Part shown: positions 26,098-34,862 of the stretch, piece after piece
Position numbering within the stretch: the stretch's first letter is position 1
How the letters are laid out: each line of letters opens with the position of its first letter
From: Verrucomicrobiaceae bacterium
Lineage (GTDB): Bacteria > Verrucomicrobiota > Verrucomicrobiia > Verrucomicrobiales > Verrucomicrobiaceae
DNA length: 64,000 nt
NCBI GenBank assembly: GCA_016713035.1
Contig: JADJPW010000001.1
Coordinates: forward strand, 1,426,001-1,490,000
Reading direction: 5' to 3'
Position numbers and translations under genes: made by a program
The notes under the pieces: generated by a model
What the model saw: only the letters and a program-made list of their open reading frames with translations
The model's database searches: none
What the model was told of the DNA's origin: nothing

Positions 26098-26909
26098 TAG
26101 CCCATCACCTTTTTCAGGTACTCGATGCTCTGCCGAGCGATGGTGGGTGCATCCGGTTTGTAATCAAACACCTCCGTGCTCAACCACCCCGTGTAGTTCA
26201 CCTCACGCAACGCAGCAATAATCGGTTCATACTTCACCTCGCCCTGGCCTGGGCCGCGTAAATTGGGATCATTCGTATGGAAATGGACAAACCAATCCCT
26301 GCTATCTCGAATTATGTCCGGGATAGACTTGGATTCATCACTCATCGCCTTCACATCAAGGTGTAACTTACAAGCAGGGTGATCGACCTGTTTACAGAAC
26401 CGAATCGTCTCCTCTGCGGTATTCAGAAAATTCGTTTCCTTCCGCCCTAGTGGCTCCATCGCAAGAGTCACCCCATACTTACCTGCCTCAAGAGCGACTT
26501 CACGCACGGTATCCGCAGCACGAGCGAAAGCGTCCTCATAACTCCACTCCGGCAGCGTGTTTCGAGCCTTCGGGCTCCCCCAGACCATGATTTTGCCGCC
26601 CATCGCCGCACAAAGCCGAACCAAATGACGACCAAACTTTGCCGTCTCCCGGCGCTGAAGCACATCCGGCGTCGTGATATGGAACCAAGACGGCTTTGTC
26701 AGCAACCAATGCAAGCCCAGGATTTCCAACCCATGGTTTTTAGCCTTCGAACAGAGCGAGACCGCATCCGCCTCAGCCAGCAAACGAGGATCCTCAGCCA
26801 GCGTGAACGGAGCCAACTCGATCCCCGTATAGCCTGCCGCCGCGACATCGGCGCACATATCGTCGAAGGTCCCGGATTGATAAGTTTCGTTGCAGATAGC
26901 GAAGCGCAT
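26097..26909 (-). CDS. TIM-barrel sugar phosphate isomerase/epimerase family protein
   Basis: A 270-residue AP-endonuclease-2-like TIM barrel (IolE/IolI/hydroxypyruvate-isomerase family). It begins MRFAICNETYQSGTFDD and has the family pattern GYTGIELAPF, GLEILGLHWLL, LAMEPLGRKETNFLNT, KLHLDVKAMSDE, FVHFHTNDPNLRG and WLSTEVFDYKPD, containing the metal-binding Glu, Asp, His and Glu. Its stop overlaps the kinase start (TAATG), so the enzyme and the sensor are translationally coupled. The substrate is unknown, but the coupling suggests it handles the sugar sensed or released by this locus. Start chosen at 26909; longer starts lack homology. Confidence 0.85.
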   Translation of the reverse strand: MRFAICNETYQSGTFDDMCADVAAAGYTGIELAPFTLAEDPRLLAEADAVSLCSKAKNHGLEILGLHWLLTKPSWFHITTPDVLQRRETAKFGRHLVRLCAAMGGKIMVWGSPKARNTLPEWSYEDAFARAADTVREVALEAGKYGVTLAMEPLGRKETNFLNTAEETIRFCKQVDHPACKLHLDVKAMSDESKSIPDIIRDSRDWFVHFHTNDPNLRGPGQGEVKYEPIIAALREVNYTGWLSTEVFDYKPDAPTIARQSIEYLKKVMG

Positions 26910-27035
26910 GATGATTAAAGCGAATGAGCAAAGGGTAAGAAGAGAGGGCGTAAAGCAAAGCCGCCACAACGTCAAGGCAGCTTAACCAACCAACAATCCA
27001 TCCGATCCATCCGCTCAACATCACGTTGATGAAGC

Positions 27036-27058
27036 AATAAAAGGACTGTCCTTTTATT
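27036..27058. repeat. palindrome in front of the HUH transposase gene (REP-like)
   Basis: AATAAAAGGA and TCCTTTTATT are perfect 10-base inverted arms around CTG, ending 43 bases before the transposase start. HUH transposases of the REP class act on short palindromes beside their genes, so this is a candidate recognition element. No second copy was found in the window. Confidence 0.6.
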
Positions 27059-27101
27059 ACATTCCACTTGCCACCCCTGACTCCCTGCCTACCTCCCCCG
27101 C

Positions 27102-28157
27102 ATGCGCCAAGCCCGCCTCAAGGCTCCCTCTCACTTCCCCGTCGCTTATTACCACTGCGTCTCCCGCGTCGTCGATCGTCGCTTCGTGATCCTCGCAGAG
27201 GAACGTGAGCAGTTTGTGCACTTCTTGCGCATGTATGAAACTCTCTGCCAAGTCCGCGTCGTCACCTTTTGTGTGCTCTCTAACCACTTCCATGTCATCG
27301 TCGAGGTGCCGCGCAGACCCGATACGCCGCCAACCGATGCCGAGGTACTCAGGGTTGTGCGCAGGGCCTTCGGGAAGAATGTAGCGGGGCAGATCCAGGC
27401 TGAGATCGATCTCTATCGCAAAATCAAAGCGCATGACGCTGCCAATGCGATCCTGGATGGCTTTCGCGAGCGGATGTGGGACATCTCTGCCTTTATGAAG
27501 TCCCTGAAGCAGCGCTTCACCCAGTGGTTCAATAAAAAGCACCAGCGCAAAGGCACGTTGTGGGAGGAGCGGTATAAGAGCACCCTCATCGAGGGTGGTG
27601 GCGATGCCCTAGCGATGTGCGCGGCGTATGTGGATCTCAATCCAGTCAGGGCAAAGCTAGTGAGCGACCCCAAGGACTACCGGTGGTGTGGCTACGCACA
27701 GGCCGTTGGAGGCAGCAAAACAGCCCGTCAGGGGCTGGAGGTAGCCGTGCGAGCACGCTTGAGAGAGAGTCTCCGCCATGTCAGCAGCGCAGAGCTTCTC
27801 GAGCGCTATCGAGTGATGCTCTTTACCTGGGGCACGGCGGTCAAAACGAACGCCGATGGCACGCCACGCGGCCGCATCAGTGAAGCAGCGCGGGAGCGCG
27901 TGGAGAAAGCCAAGGGGCGACTTTCGGTAGCGGAGGCACTGAGGTGCCGAGTGAGGTATTTCACCGATGGAGCCGTATTGGGGACGCGTGAGTTTGTGAA
28001 CGCGATGTTTAAGGCGCAACGTCGTCGCTATGGATCAAAGCGGCAGGATGGAGCACGGCGCATGCGCAGGATCGACCACGGCGGAGACGCAGAAATATGC
28101 TCCATGCGTGATTTGAAGGTGGATGTCATCACTTCGCCAGCAATCGGACAGCGATGA
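27102..28157 (+). CDS. REP-associated tyrosine transposase (Y1 HUH, RAYT-like)
   Basis: A 351-residue protein. The N-terminal 200 residues form the Y1 transposase fold (YYHCVSRVVDRRFVI at the start), with the HUH metal-binding pair in LSNHFHVIVEV and the tyrosine-bearing region around LKQRFTQWFNKKHQRKGTLW. LWEERYKSTLIE and AAYVDLNPVRAKLV are typical of the family. A C-terminal extension of about 130 residues is basic and of unknown role. It is single-copy in the window, flanked by housekeeping genes, with no IS ends seen. Probably a domesticated or low-copy element rather than an active insertion sequence. Confidence 0.85.
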   Translation: MRQARLKAPSHFPVAYYHCVSRVVDRRFVILAEEREQFVHFLRMYETLCQVRVVTFCVLSNHFHVIVEVPRRPDTPPTDAEVLRVVRRAFGKNVAGQIQAEIDLYRKIKAHDAANAILDGFRERMWDISAFMKSLKQRFTQWFNKKHQRKGTLWEERYKSTLIEGGGDALAMCAAYVDLNPVRAKLVSDPKDYRWCGYAQAVGGSKTARQGLEVAVRARLRESLRHVSSAELLERYRVMLFTWGTAVKTNADGTPRGRISEAARERVEKAKGRLSVAEALRCRVRYFTDGAVLGTREFVNAMFKAQRRRYGSKRQDGARRMRRIDHGGDAEICSMRDLKVDVITSPAIGQR

Positions 28158-28228
28158 GTCGATTCCGCCCTTGACGCGACGACAGCATCTTGACGGCAGA
28201 GTCATCCTGACCCATCAACAAGACATCC

Positions 28229-29779
28229 ATGACCAAAAAACCTGTTGTTCTCATCATTCGTGACGGCTGGGGCATTCATCCCGGCGGCAAGGCTCAAGCT
28301 CAAGCCAATGGCGACGCCACGCTGCTTGCTCGCACTCCTTTTCATGACCAACTTTATGCCAAATACCCCTGGTCCACGATCAGCGGCAGCGGCGAGGACG
28401 TGGGCCTGCCTGATGGGCAGATGGGGAACAGTGAAGTCGGTCACCTGAATCTGGGTGCTGGCCGCATTGTTTATCAGGACCTCACCCGAATCAATAAAAG
28501 CATCCGCGAGGGTGAATTGGCGAAGATGCCCGCCCTCGTCGAGGCCTTCGCAAAAGCCAAAGGCCGCCGCCTTCACCTTTTGGGCTTGGTGAGCGATGGA
28601 GGCGTGCATTCACACCAGGATCACCTAGCAGCGCTTTGCGATGCCGCAAAGGCCGCTGGTGTCACTGATATTCTGGTTCACGCCATCACCGATGGACGCG
28701 ACACCTCACCCACAGGCGGTGCTGCTTATGTGGCAAAGCTAGAGGCTGATTTGAAAAACAGCGGGGCAAAAATCGCCACCGTCATCGGCCGCTACTACGC
28801 GATGGACCGTGATAAGCGCTGGGAGCGCAACAAACTCGCCTGGGACGCCATCGTCCTCGGTCGCGGTGAAAAGCACAGTGATGCACCCAGCGCTGCCATC
28901 AAGGCCGCTTATGCCGCCGAGAAGCGTGGAGATGAATTCCTCCTGCCCATGATCTTTTCCCACGCCGATGAGCAGCGTATCCGCGATGAAGATGTGATCC
29001 TGTGGTTTAATTTCCGCGCAGATCGTGCTCGGCAGCTCAGTGACGCTTTCTTGAAAACCGGATTCGAGGGCTTCGACCGCGAGGTGCATCCACGCACGGC
29101 TTATTACACACTTACTGAGTATGACGCTACTTATGCAGAGCTAGGCGCACGCGTTGTTTTCAGCACAGAGACGCTGAATAACAATCTGGGCCAAGTCTTG
29201 GCCGCAGCTGGTCTGAAGCAGCTCCGGGCCGCTGAAACAGAGAAGTACCCACACGTCACCTTCTTCTTCAACAGCGGCATCGAGGAGCCAAATCCTGGTG
29301 AAGACCGCTATTTGGCCATTTCTCCAAAGGAAGTCCCTACCTACGATAAAAAGCCGCAGATGAGTGCCCCAGACCTCACTTTTGAGGTCTTGCGCCGTCT
29401 CGAAAGCTACGACGCCGTCATCATGAATTTCGCCAATCCCGACATGGTCGGCCACACGGGTGTCATCGAGGCTGGCATTCATGCCTGTGAGACCATCGAC
29501 TTCGGGGTGCGGCTCATCGTGGAAAAGGTGCTCGAACTTGGTGGCAAGCTCTTCATCACCGCTGATCACGGCAACTGCGAGCAAATGCGCAACCCCGATG
29601 GCAGCCCGCACACCGCACACACCACAAACCTCGTCCACGGCATCTACGTCGCCGCTGATGCAGCGAGCTATACAGTGCGTCCCGGCATCCTCGCCGATGT
29701 GGCTCCGACCCTGCTCGACATGCTCGGTGTGAAACAACCTGCCGAAATGACAGGCCACTCGCTTCTCGTGCGGAAGTAA
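28229..29779 (+). CDS. gpmI: 2,3-bisphosphoglycerate-independent phosphoglycerate mutase
   Basis: A 516-residue, full-length manganese-dependent enzyme interconverting 3- and 2-phosphoglycerate in glycolysis. The phosphoserine motif is MGNSEVGHLNLGAGR. The substrate domain contains HAITDGRDTSP, and the metal site is in FANPDMVGHTGV and FITADHGNCEQM. The ATG at 28229 gives KPVVLIIRDGWG, the usual N-terminus, without a Shine-Dalgarno site. Its stop is one base from the stop of the convergent esterase gene. Confidence 0.97.
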   Translation: MTKKPVVLIIRDGWGIHPGGKAQAQANGDATLLARTPFHDQLYAKYPWSTISGSGEDVGLPDGQMGNSEVGHLNLGAGRIVYQDLTRINKSIREGELAKMPALVEAFAKAKGRRLHLLGLVSDGGVHSHQDHLAALCDAAKAAGVTDILVHAITDGRDTSPTGGAAYVAKLEADLKNSGAKIATVIGRYYAMDRDKRWERNKLAWDAIVLGRGEKHSDAPSAAIKAAYAAEKRGDEFLLPMIFSHADEQRIRDEDVILWFNFRADRARQLSDAFLKTGFEGFDREVHPRTAYYTLTEYDATYAELGARVVFSTETLNNNLGQVLAAAGLKQLRAAETEKYPHVTFFFNSGIEEPNPGEDRYLAISPKEVPTYDKKPQMSAPDLTFEVLRRLESYDAVIMNFANPDMVGHTGVIEAGIHACETIDFGVRLIVEKVLELGGKLFITADHGNCEQMRNPDGSPHTAHTTNLVHGIYVAADAASYTVRPGILADVAPTLLDMLGVKQPAEMTGHSLLVRK

Positions 29780-29780
29780 C

Positions 29781-30842
29781 TCACTTCCCCCTCAGCACCC
29801 GCTCGATCAGCTCGTAGGATTCCAGACGTTCCTGGTCTGGGAAGTCGTGCTCGCTATCTGGGTGGCGCACGATGAGTCGGCCTGGGGCGGCGTGGAGCTG
29901 GAAGACGGGCTCTGCGGCAGCGGCGATGCGATCCACGCTACCGTGGCGGAAGTTCGCATCCCGCAGCGGCGCATTCACAAAGACGTGGCGCGGTGCCAGC
30001 GCTGCGATGAGTTCATAGTAGTCCCACGGCACATCCTGCGGTCTGCCGAGGTATTTTTCGATCCCTAGCATGTAGCGCTCTTGCACGTAGCCTTTGATAT
30101 TCCCGCCATAGTAATCGAGCAGGCTGTCAAAGCCGCAGCTGGTCACCACCACTTTGATTCGTGGCTCAAAGCTGGCTGTGTAAATGCTGTTATGTCCGCC
30201 GAGCGAATGACCGATAGCGGCGAAACCGGCAGCGACATCGACAAAGGGCAATGTTTCGAGGTAGTCGAGGCCGCGAATGTTGTCCCAGATCGCTTTGATC
30301 GTGCCACTGGGCATGTTCAGAGCTTTCAAATCGGGCTGATACTTCGCTAACAGCGGATAACTCGGTGCCAGAGTGACGAAGCCACGTTCAGCGAGCTCAG
30401 AGGCATATTGCCGGTGTGGTTTGCCACCAAGTCCGACGACGACATCGTGACCGATCTTGTTCTCTGTGGGGTGCAGGCAGAGCACCGCGGGCAGCTTGGC
30501 ACCTGTGAGAGCTTTTTTCGGCACACAGAGCCATGCGGGCACGCGGCCTCCGGGCTGAGAGCTGTATTCGATGAAGCGCCGCACGTAGGAGCCACAATCC
30601 GTCTCTTCGATGATTTTGGGCTCCAATTCGCAGCGCAGCTCTTTTCCTGGCAATCGACCTGCTACGGCCTGAAAGCCCTCCAGAGCCGCATTTCGTCGTT
30701 TTTGCCATTCTGCGGCAGTTTGAGCGATTTTGCCGCTGCTGTCGATTTGCAGCAAATTGGAGCGACTTAGATCTCGTAGCAGCGGGAGATCCTCGGCGAA
30801 GGCTGGCAGGGCCAAGAGGCAGGTGAGGAGGATGCGGTGCAT
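29781..30842 (-). CDS. secreted alpha/beta-hydrolase (acetyl xylan esterase/dienelactone hydrolase-like)
   Basis: A 353-residue exported hydrolase with signal peptide MHRILLTCLLALPAFA. The catalytic serine is S213 in AAIGHSLGGHNS. A conserved HPTE oxyanion-side segment (LCLHPTENKIGHD) and a late His in PDSEHDFPD complete a probable triad with an Asp between. The architecture matches secreted carbohydrate-ester or dienelactone-type hydrolases common in Verrucomicrobia. Substrate unknown. Start chosen at 30842 because the signal peptide begins there; the longer frame is not signal-like. Confidence 0.75.
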   Translation of the reverse strand: MHRILLTCLLALPAFAEDLPLLRDLSRSNLLQIDSSGKIAQTAAEWQKRRNAALEGFQAVAGRLPGKELRCELEPKIIEETDCGSYVRRFIEYSSQPGGRVPAWLCVPKKALTGAKLPAVLCLHPTENKIGHDVVVGLGGKPHRQYASELAERGFVTLAPSYPLLAKYQPDLKALNMPSGTIKAIWDNIRGLDYLETLPFVDVAAGFAAIGHSLGGHNSIYTASFEPRIKVVVTSCGFDSLLDYYGGNIKGYVQERYMLGIEKYLGRPQDVPWDYYELIAALAPRHVFVNAPLRDANFRHGSVDRIAAAAEPVFQLHAAPGRLIVRHPDSEHDFPDQERLESYELIERVLRGK

Positions 30843-30877
30843 GCACAGCCCTTTACGCACGCCAGCCAGTGGGACAT

Positions 30878-31330
30878 TCAAATCGGCACTTCAAAGTACT
30901 CCAGAGCCCACTCCCGCATGTAGCGGACGCGTTCTGGCGTGAAGCGGTAAATGATGAGCTCTGGATTGTCGATGCTACCGAGGTAGGCACGCAGGAGCGG
31001 ATTGGTGGACCAGATTTCCTCCAGCAGTGGACGATCCGTGAGGATCTCCGCGCGGGCGGTGATGCGCACTTGGTTGTGCTGATCATCGGTGTAGCAGATT
31101 TCGGCCTTGGGGTTGGTCGCAAGCTCACGCGTCTTGCCGTAGCGTCGCAGATTCGCGATGTAGATGACGAATCCTTCGACTCGGACGGGCGATACAGGCC
31201 GTGCACGCGGTTGATCGCCATCGCAAGTGGCGAGGATGGGGAATTTGGCATTCTTGATCGTCTCGCGAGCGAGAGCAGGGACTTCAGCGGGATCGACAGG
31301 CTTGGGCGCAGGCATGGTGATGGGAGTCAT
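30878..31330 (-). CDS. pyridoxamine 5-prime-phosphate oxidase-like FMN split-barrel protein
   Basis: A 150-residue FMN-binding split-barrel protein of the general PNPOx-like group. Seen are FPILATCDGDQPRARPVSPV in strand 1-2, IYIANLRRYGKTRELATNP, the FMN phosphate-binding KT(R)E turn, and a final RFTPERVRYM. It lacks the PLP-specific C-terminal region of true PdxH, so a general stress or flavin/haem-type role is likelier. It lies 35 bases upstream of, and on the same strand as, the esterase gene. Confidence 0.78.
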   Translation of the reverse strand: MTPITMPAPKPVDPAEVPALARETIKNAKFPILATCDGDQPRARPVSPVRVEGFVIYIANLRRYGKTRELATNPKAEICYTDDQHNQVRITARAEILTDRPLLEEIWSTNPLLRAYLGSIDNPELIIYRFTPERVRYMREWALEYFEVPI

Positions 31331-31415
31331 ACGACAGTAGAAAGCTACTTCATCTTTCCAGTTCCCAAATCGAGGCCTGTGGCTACGATCCGAGCCGCTC
31401 ACCTCCTCCCGAAGC

Positions 31416-32711
31416 ATGAAAAACCTGCCCACAGCCTTTCAGCGCAATGCGCTCTGGACTGCGATCACCGCGCTCGCCATCGCAGTGATCGGCTTTTTGT
31501 CGGTAGGACTGGTTTATTTAGCTACGCAGGTGCTCTCCTTCCTCCAACCGATCCTGGTGCCATTTGCAGTGGCTGGCGTGTTGGCCTACTTGCTGGAGCC
31601 TGGCGTGCAGTGGCTGGTGCGGCGTGGTCTTGGTCGTGCGAGGGCCGTTTTATCGGTCTTCGCCATTTTCACACTCGTGATCGGTGGTCTGATGTGGTGG
31701 ATGGTGCCGCGTCTCTGGATGCAGGCCTCGAACCTGACTAGCAAAGTGCCCGCTTACACCGCCAGGGCACGCGATGCAGCCATCAAGACCTCCATTTACC
31801 TCGAAGAAAAATACGGTGTGACGCTGCTGCCGCATGAGGAGATCCAAAAATCAGCCGAGCAAGCTCCAGCGCCGCCATCAGCTCCCACCGAGGCCAAATC
31901 AGACTCCAACGAGATCGATCTCGACATGAAGCAGCTCATGACTGGCGACTGGGTAAAGACCACCCTGCCCGGAGTGGCGAAGAATGGGTGGAATTTCATC
32001 AAAGCGGGTTTCGGCGGCTTTTTGGGCATGTTCGGTTTCATGCTCTCCCTCATGATCGTGCCGCTCTATCTGTACTATTTCTTGATCGAGAGTGCGAAGA
32101 TCAAGCAATCGTGGTCCGACTACCTGCCGCTGCGTGCATCGGACTTCAAAGATGAGGTCGTTAGCTGCCTGACAGAGATCAATGGCTACCTCATCGCCTT
32201 CTTCCGTGGGCAATTATTCGTGAGCGTGATCAATGGCATCGCCACGGGTATCGGGCTGATGATTGTGGGACTGGACTTTGGTCTGCTCTTTGGTCTGGCG
32301 CTGTGTCTGCTGGGGATCATCCCGTATCTGGGCATCGCCTTCTGCTGGGTGCCTGCCGTGATCGTGGCTGCTGTGCAGGGTGGTAGCCATCTGCTACCGG
32401 CAGATCCCTGGTGGGCGCTGCCGCTGGCGGTGACGGGCGTGTTTGTGATCGTGCAGCAGATCGACGGCTTCTTCATCACGCCTCGCATCGTCGGAGAGGC
32501 CGTGGGTCTGCATCCGATGACGGTGATCGCCTCCGTGCTGGTGTGGGCACTGCTGCTGGGGGGCCTCCTCGGTGCGATCCTGGCCGTGCCGATGACTGCG
32601 AGTGTGAAGGTTCTTTTCCAGCGCTACATCTGGCGGGCTCGCATCGCGCCGCAGACGGTGGGAGGGGCACGAGAGCAGCATCCGCACGAAAAGGAGGTGC
32701 CCGCATGCTGA
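31416..32711 (+). CDS. AI-2E-family (PerM) membrane transporter
   Basis: A 431-residue inner-membrane protein of the AI-2 exporter superfamily, which also contains Na+/H+ antiporters and other permeases. The usual eight helices include LATQVLSFLQPILVPFAVAG and GVLAYLLEPGVQWLVRRGL. A soluble loop rich in Glu/Lys/Pro separates helices (about 140-170), and the conserved FFITPRIVGEAVGLHPM follows. The cargo cannot be inferred. The next gene overlaps its end, suggesting an operon with the unknown gene, crcB and the ketosynthase. Confidence 0.88.
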   Translation: MKNLPTAFQRNALWTAITALAIAVIGFLSVGLVYLATQVLSFLQPILVPFAVAGVLAYLLEPGVQWLVRRGLGRARAVLSVFAIFTLVIGGLMWWMVPRLWMQASNLTSKVPAYTARARDAAIKTSIYLEEKYGVTLLPHEEIQKSAEQAPAPPSAPTEAKSDSNEIDLDMKQLMTGDWVKTTLPGVAKNGWNFIKAGFGGFLGMFGFMLSLMIVPLYLYYFLIESAKIKQSWSDYLPLRASDFKDEVVSCLTEINGYLIAFFRGQLFVSVINGIATGIGLMIVGLDFGLLFGLALCLLGIIPYLGIAFCWVPAVIVAAVQGGSHLLPADPWWALPLAVTGVFVIVQQIDGFFITPRIVGEAVGLHPMTVIASVLVWALLLGGLLGAILAVPMTASVKVLFQRYIWRARIAPQTVGGAREQHPHEKEVPAC

Positions 32712-33292
32712 TGAATTTCCATGAGTCACGCACACCTGGCGTGCTCTTCACAGGCTTTTGGCGCTACAAGCCCTCCCACGGTGCTGTGGGTGCCCTCATG
32801 AGCGCCGCCGCCTGCATCTTACTCGGGCGCATGATGCTGCTGTTTTTTCGCGATGAGGAAGTCACGCTCCAAAAGGTGCAGCAGGCTGCTGCGCTGTGCT
32901 TTCTGGGCTGTTTGCTCTTCTACTTCGGCACCACGCTATTTTTCTCCTTTTTCACGGGTTACTCGACACGCCTTTCTATTTCCGAGGACGGTGTTCGCTA
33001 CGGAAACAAATTCTACGACTGGCGCAGCATCCTCTGGATCGACGGACGCCTCACGACAGGCGCCTATCAGCTCTACATGCAAAAACGCCGTGGCATTTTC
33101 CGCACGAAACGACTCCTCATCGACGACGGTCTCTCCATCGAGCAATGGGATCGTCTGCAAAAGCAGCTCAAAGAGCGAGTCGTGCCACGCTGCGACCACC
33201 TACGCGTCGGTGATGATGCACACTCTGTGATGCCGCAGCGGGAGACACCTGATGCGCCTGCGCCAGAAGCGGCGGATGTCCCTAAGTCATGA
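32705..33292 (+). CDS. two-helix membrane protein with cytoplasmic domain, unknown function
   Basis: A 195-residue protein with two hydrophobic segments near the N-terminus (AVGALMSAAACILLGRMMLLFF and ALCFLGCLLFYFGTTLFFSFF). A soluble domain of PH-like appearance follows (STRLSISEDGVRYGNKFYDW, W in ILWIDGR) and a Pro-rich tail. No named family recognised with confidence. Its start overlaps the permease stop by seven bases and its stop overlaps crcB (ATGA), so it is part of the same transcript. An ATG at 32711 is an alternative start. Confidence 0.75.
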   Translation: MLMNFHESRTPGVLFTGFWRYKPSHGAVGALMSAAACILLGRMMLLFFRDEEVTLQKVQQAAALCFLGCLLFYFGTTLFFSFFTGYSTRLSISEDGVRYGNKFYDWRSILWIDGRLTTGAYQLYMQKRRGIFRTKRLLIDDGLSIEQWDRLQKQLKERVVPRCDHLRVGDDAHSVMPQRETPDAPAPEAADVPKS

Positions 33293-33672
33293 CCATGCGT
33301 GCATTTTTTCTCGTCTTTATCGGCGGTGGGCTCGGTTCCGTCGTGCGTTACGCTACGGTGCTGGCACTCACACGCTGGTTGCCCGTGTCGAGATTCCCTT
33401 GGGGCATCTTTGTCGTCAACATCGTCGGCAGTTTCGTGCTGGGTTGGCTATTAGCGTTACCATTGGCGAAGAATTTGGATAACACCACCTGGCTACTCGC
33501 TGCCACAGGCTTCCTGGGTGGTTATACGACCTTTTCCACCCTCAGTGCGAATACCCTCCTGCTTCTGCAAGATGGCAATACTCTACTAGCGCTGCTGAAT
33601 GGATTTGGCAGCGTTTTGATCGGCGTCATCGCAGCGGCACTGGGCTGGCAGTGTGCACGACTGGTGGGCTAG
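33289..33672 (+). CDS. crcB: fluoride ion exporter CrcB/FluC
   Basis: A 127-residue, four-helix channel that exports fluoride and works as a dual-topology dimer. Family signatures are GGGLGSVVRYATV, FPWGIFVVNIVGSFVLG, and GFLGGYTTFSTLSANTLLL. The start ATGA overlaps the upstream stop; an alternative ATG is six bases on. No fluoride riboswitch fold is apparent upstream, and expression probably follows the operon. Confidence 0.95.
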   Translation: MTMRAFFLVFIGGGLGSVVRYATVLALTRWLPVSRFPWGIFVVNIVGSFVLGWLLALPLAKNLDNTTWLLAATGFLGGYTTFSTLSANTLLLLQDGNTLLALLNGFGSVLIGVIAAALGWQCARLVG

Positions 33673-33690
33673 TATTGCTAATAAAAACGC

Positions 33691-34854
33691 ATGATGCCCC
33701 CCTGCCCTACTACCTCACCATCCATCGTCATCACGGGCGGAGAGGCGGCCTGCTGCCTAGGGGCAGAGTTAGCCAGCATGCAGACTGGAAAGGGCGGATT
33801 GCGCCCCTTGAGCGAGCTGGGCTTCGAGAATGAATTTTCCGCCCTCCATGCTGGCTGGATCGAGCAGCGGGAAATCATGAATCACCGGCGCTATGCCCCG
33901 GCGAGTGCCCTCGCTGTGCATTTAGCACAAAAAGCTGTGACTCAGCGTGGTTGGAGCCGTGCAGAAATCGCAGATGCCTGTGTTTTCGCGGGCAGTAGCC
34001 GTGGGAACCTCGCTGGCTGGCTAGAGCCCTGGCCTGAGCGGAAGCGACGCCGCATCTATGCCGCCAGCAACAATCTGCACAGCGAGATCGCCACCGCAGT
34101 GTGCATCGAGCTCGGTGTACGCGGCACATCCCAAGTCCTCAGCAGTGGTTGCGCGGCTGGGCTCGATGCGCTGGGCATGGCGGCAATGTGGTTGCGCAGT
34201 GGCATGGCGCAGCGTGCCATCGTGGTCGCGGTCGATCTACCACTCGTCACGCCACTGCTGCGTGTGTTTCATGAATCTGGGCTACTTTCCCGTCGTAGCC
34301 ACGGTGATCCGTATGCACCTGACACGGATGGCTTTCACCCAGCGGAGGCTGGTGCCGTGCTGCTGCTGGAGCGTGAGGAAGAAACCACGCCAGCATGGTG
34401 CCGCGTCGCGGGTTATTGGTCGAACAATGATGCTTACGACAGCATCGGCGCTGCGCCGGATGGTCAGGGCATGATCCGCTGTCTCGAAAAGGCTGCTCAA
34501 GACCTCGCGGGCCGCCCGATCGCCGCATTTTGCCCGCATGCCAATGGCACGCCAGCACAAGCCCGTGCCGAGGCAGCGGCCCTTCGATCCCTTTCGCCAA
34601 AACCGCAGCTGCAACTCATCAAAGCAAGCACTGGGCACTCCCTGGGTGCCAGTGGCGCTTTGGAGGCGCTTTTGCTCGCAGATGGCCTACGCCGCCATGT
34701 GCTGCCAGCCAATGCACCGGGCCTCACAGCGCCTGCAGGGGGCTTTTTCGTGCCAGATCACGAGACGCCACTATCACCAGGCCAGATCGTCATGAACATG
34801 AGTGTGGCCATGGGCGGCCATCATTCACTACTGGCACTCGAAGGCATGCCGTGA
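33691..34854 (+). CDS. beta-ketoacyl synthase-family protein (KAS-like)
   Basis: A 387-residue thiolase-fold condensing enzyme of the FabB/FabF group. The nucleophile is C154 (LSSGCAAGLDAL), with catalytic H283 (CPHANGTPAQ) and H316 with supporting K311 (KASTGHSLGASGALE), so the Cys-His-His triad is complete. It is slightly shorter than FabF and lies 18 bases after crcB, away from other fatty-acid genes. It may serve a secondary or arylpolyene-like pathway; no acyl carrier or reductase gene is nearby. Confidence 0.85.
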   Translation: MMPPCPTTSPSIVITGGEAACCLGAELASMQTGKGGLRPLSELGFENEFSALHAGWIEQREIMNHRRYAPASALAVHLAQKAVTQRGWSRAEIADACVFAGSSRGNLAGWLEPWPERKRRRIYAASNNLHSEIATAVCIELGVRGTSQVLSSGCAAGLDALGMAAMWLRSGMAQRAIVVAVDLPLVTPLLRVFHESGLLSRRSHGDPYAPDTDGFHPAEAGAVLLLEREEETTPAWCRVAGYWSNNDAYDSIGAAPDGQGMIRCLEKAAQDLAGRPIAAFCPHANGTPAQARAEAAALRSLSPKPQLQLIKASTGHSLGASGALEALLLADGLRRHVLPANAPGLTAPAGGFFVPDHETPLSPGQIVMNMSVAMGGHHSLLALEGMP

Positions 34855-34862
34855 GCCATTTT

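Noticed and set aside
33200..33289. A fluoride riboswitch before crcB
   Set aside because: The sequence upstream is coding (end of the preceding gene) and shows no crcB-motif pseudoknot pattern.
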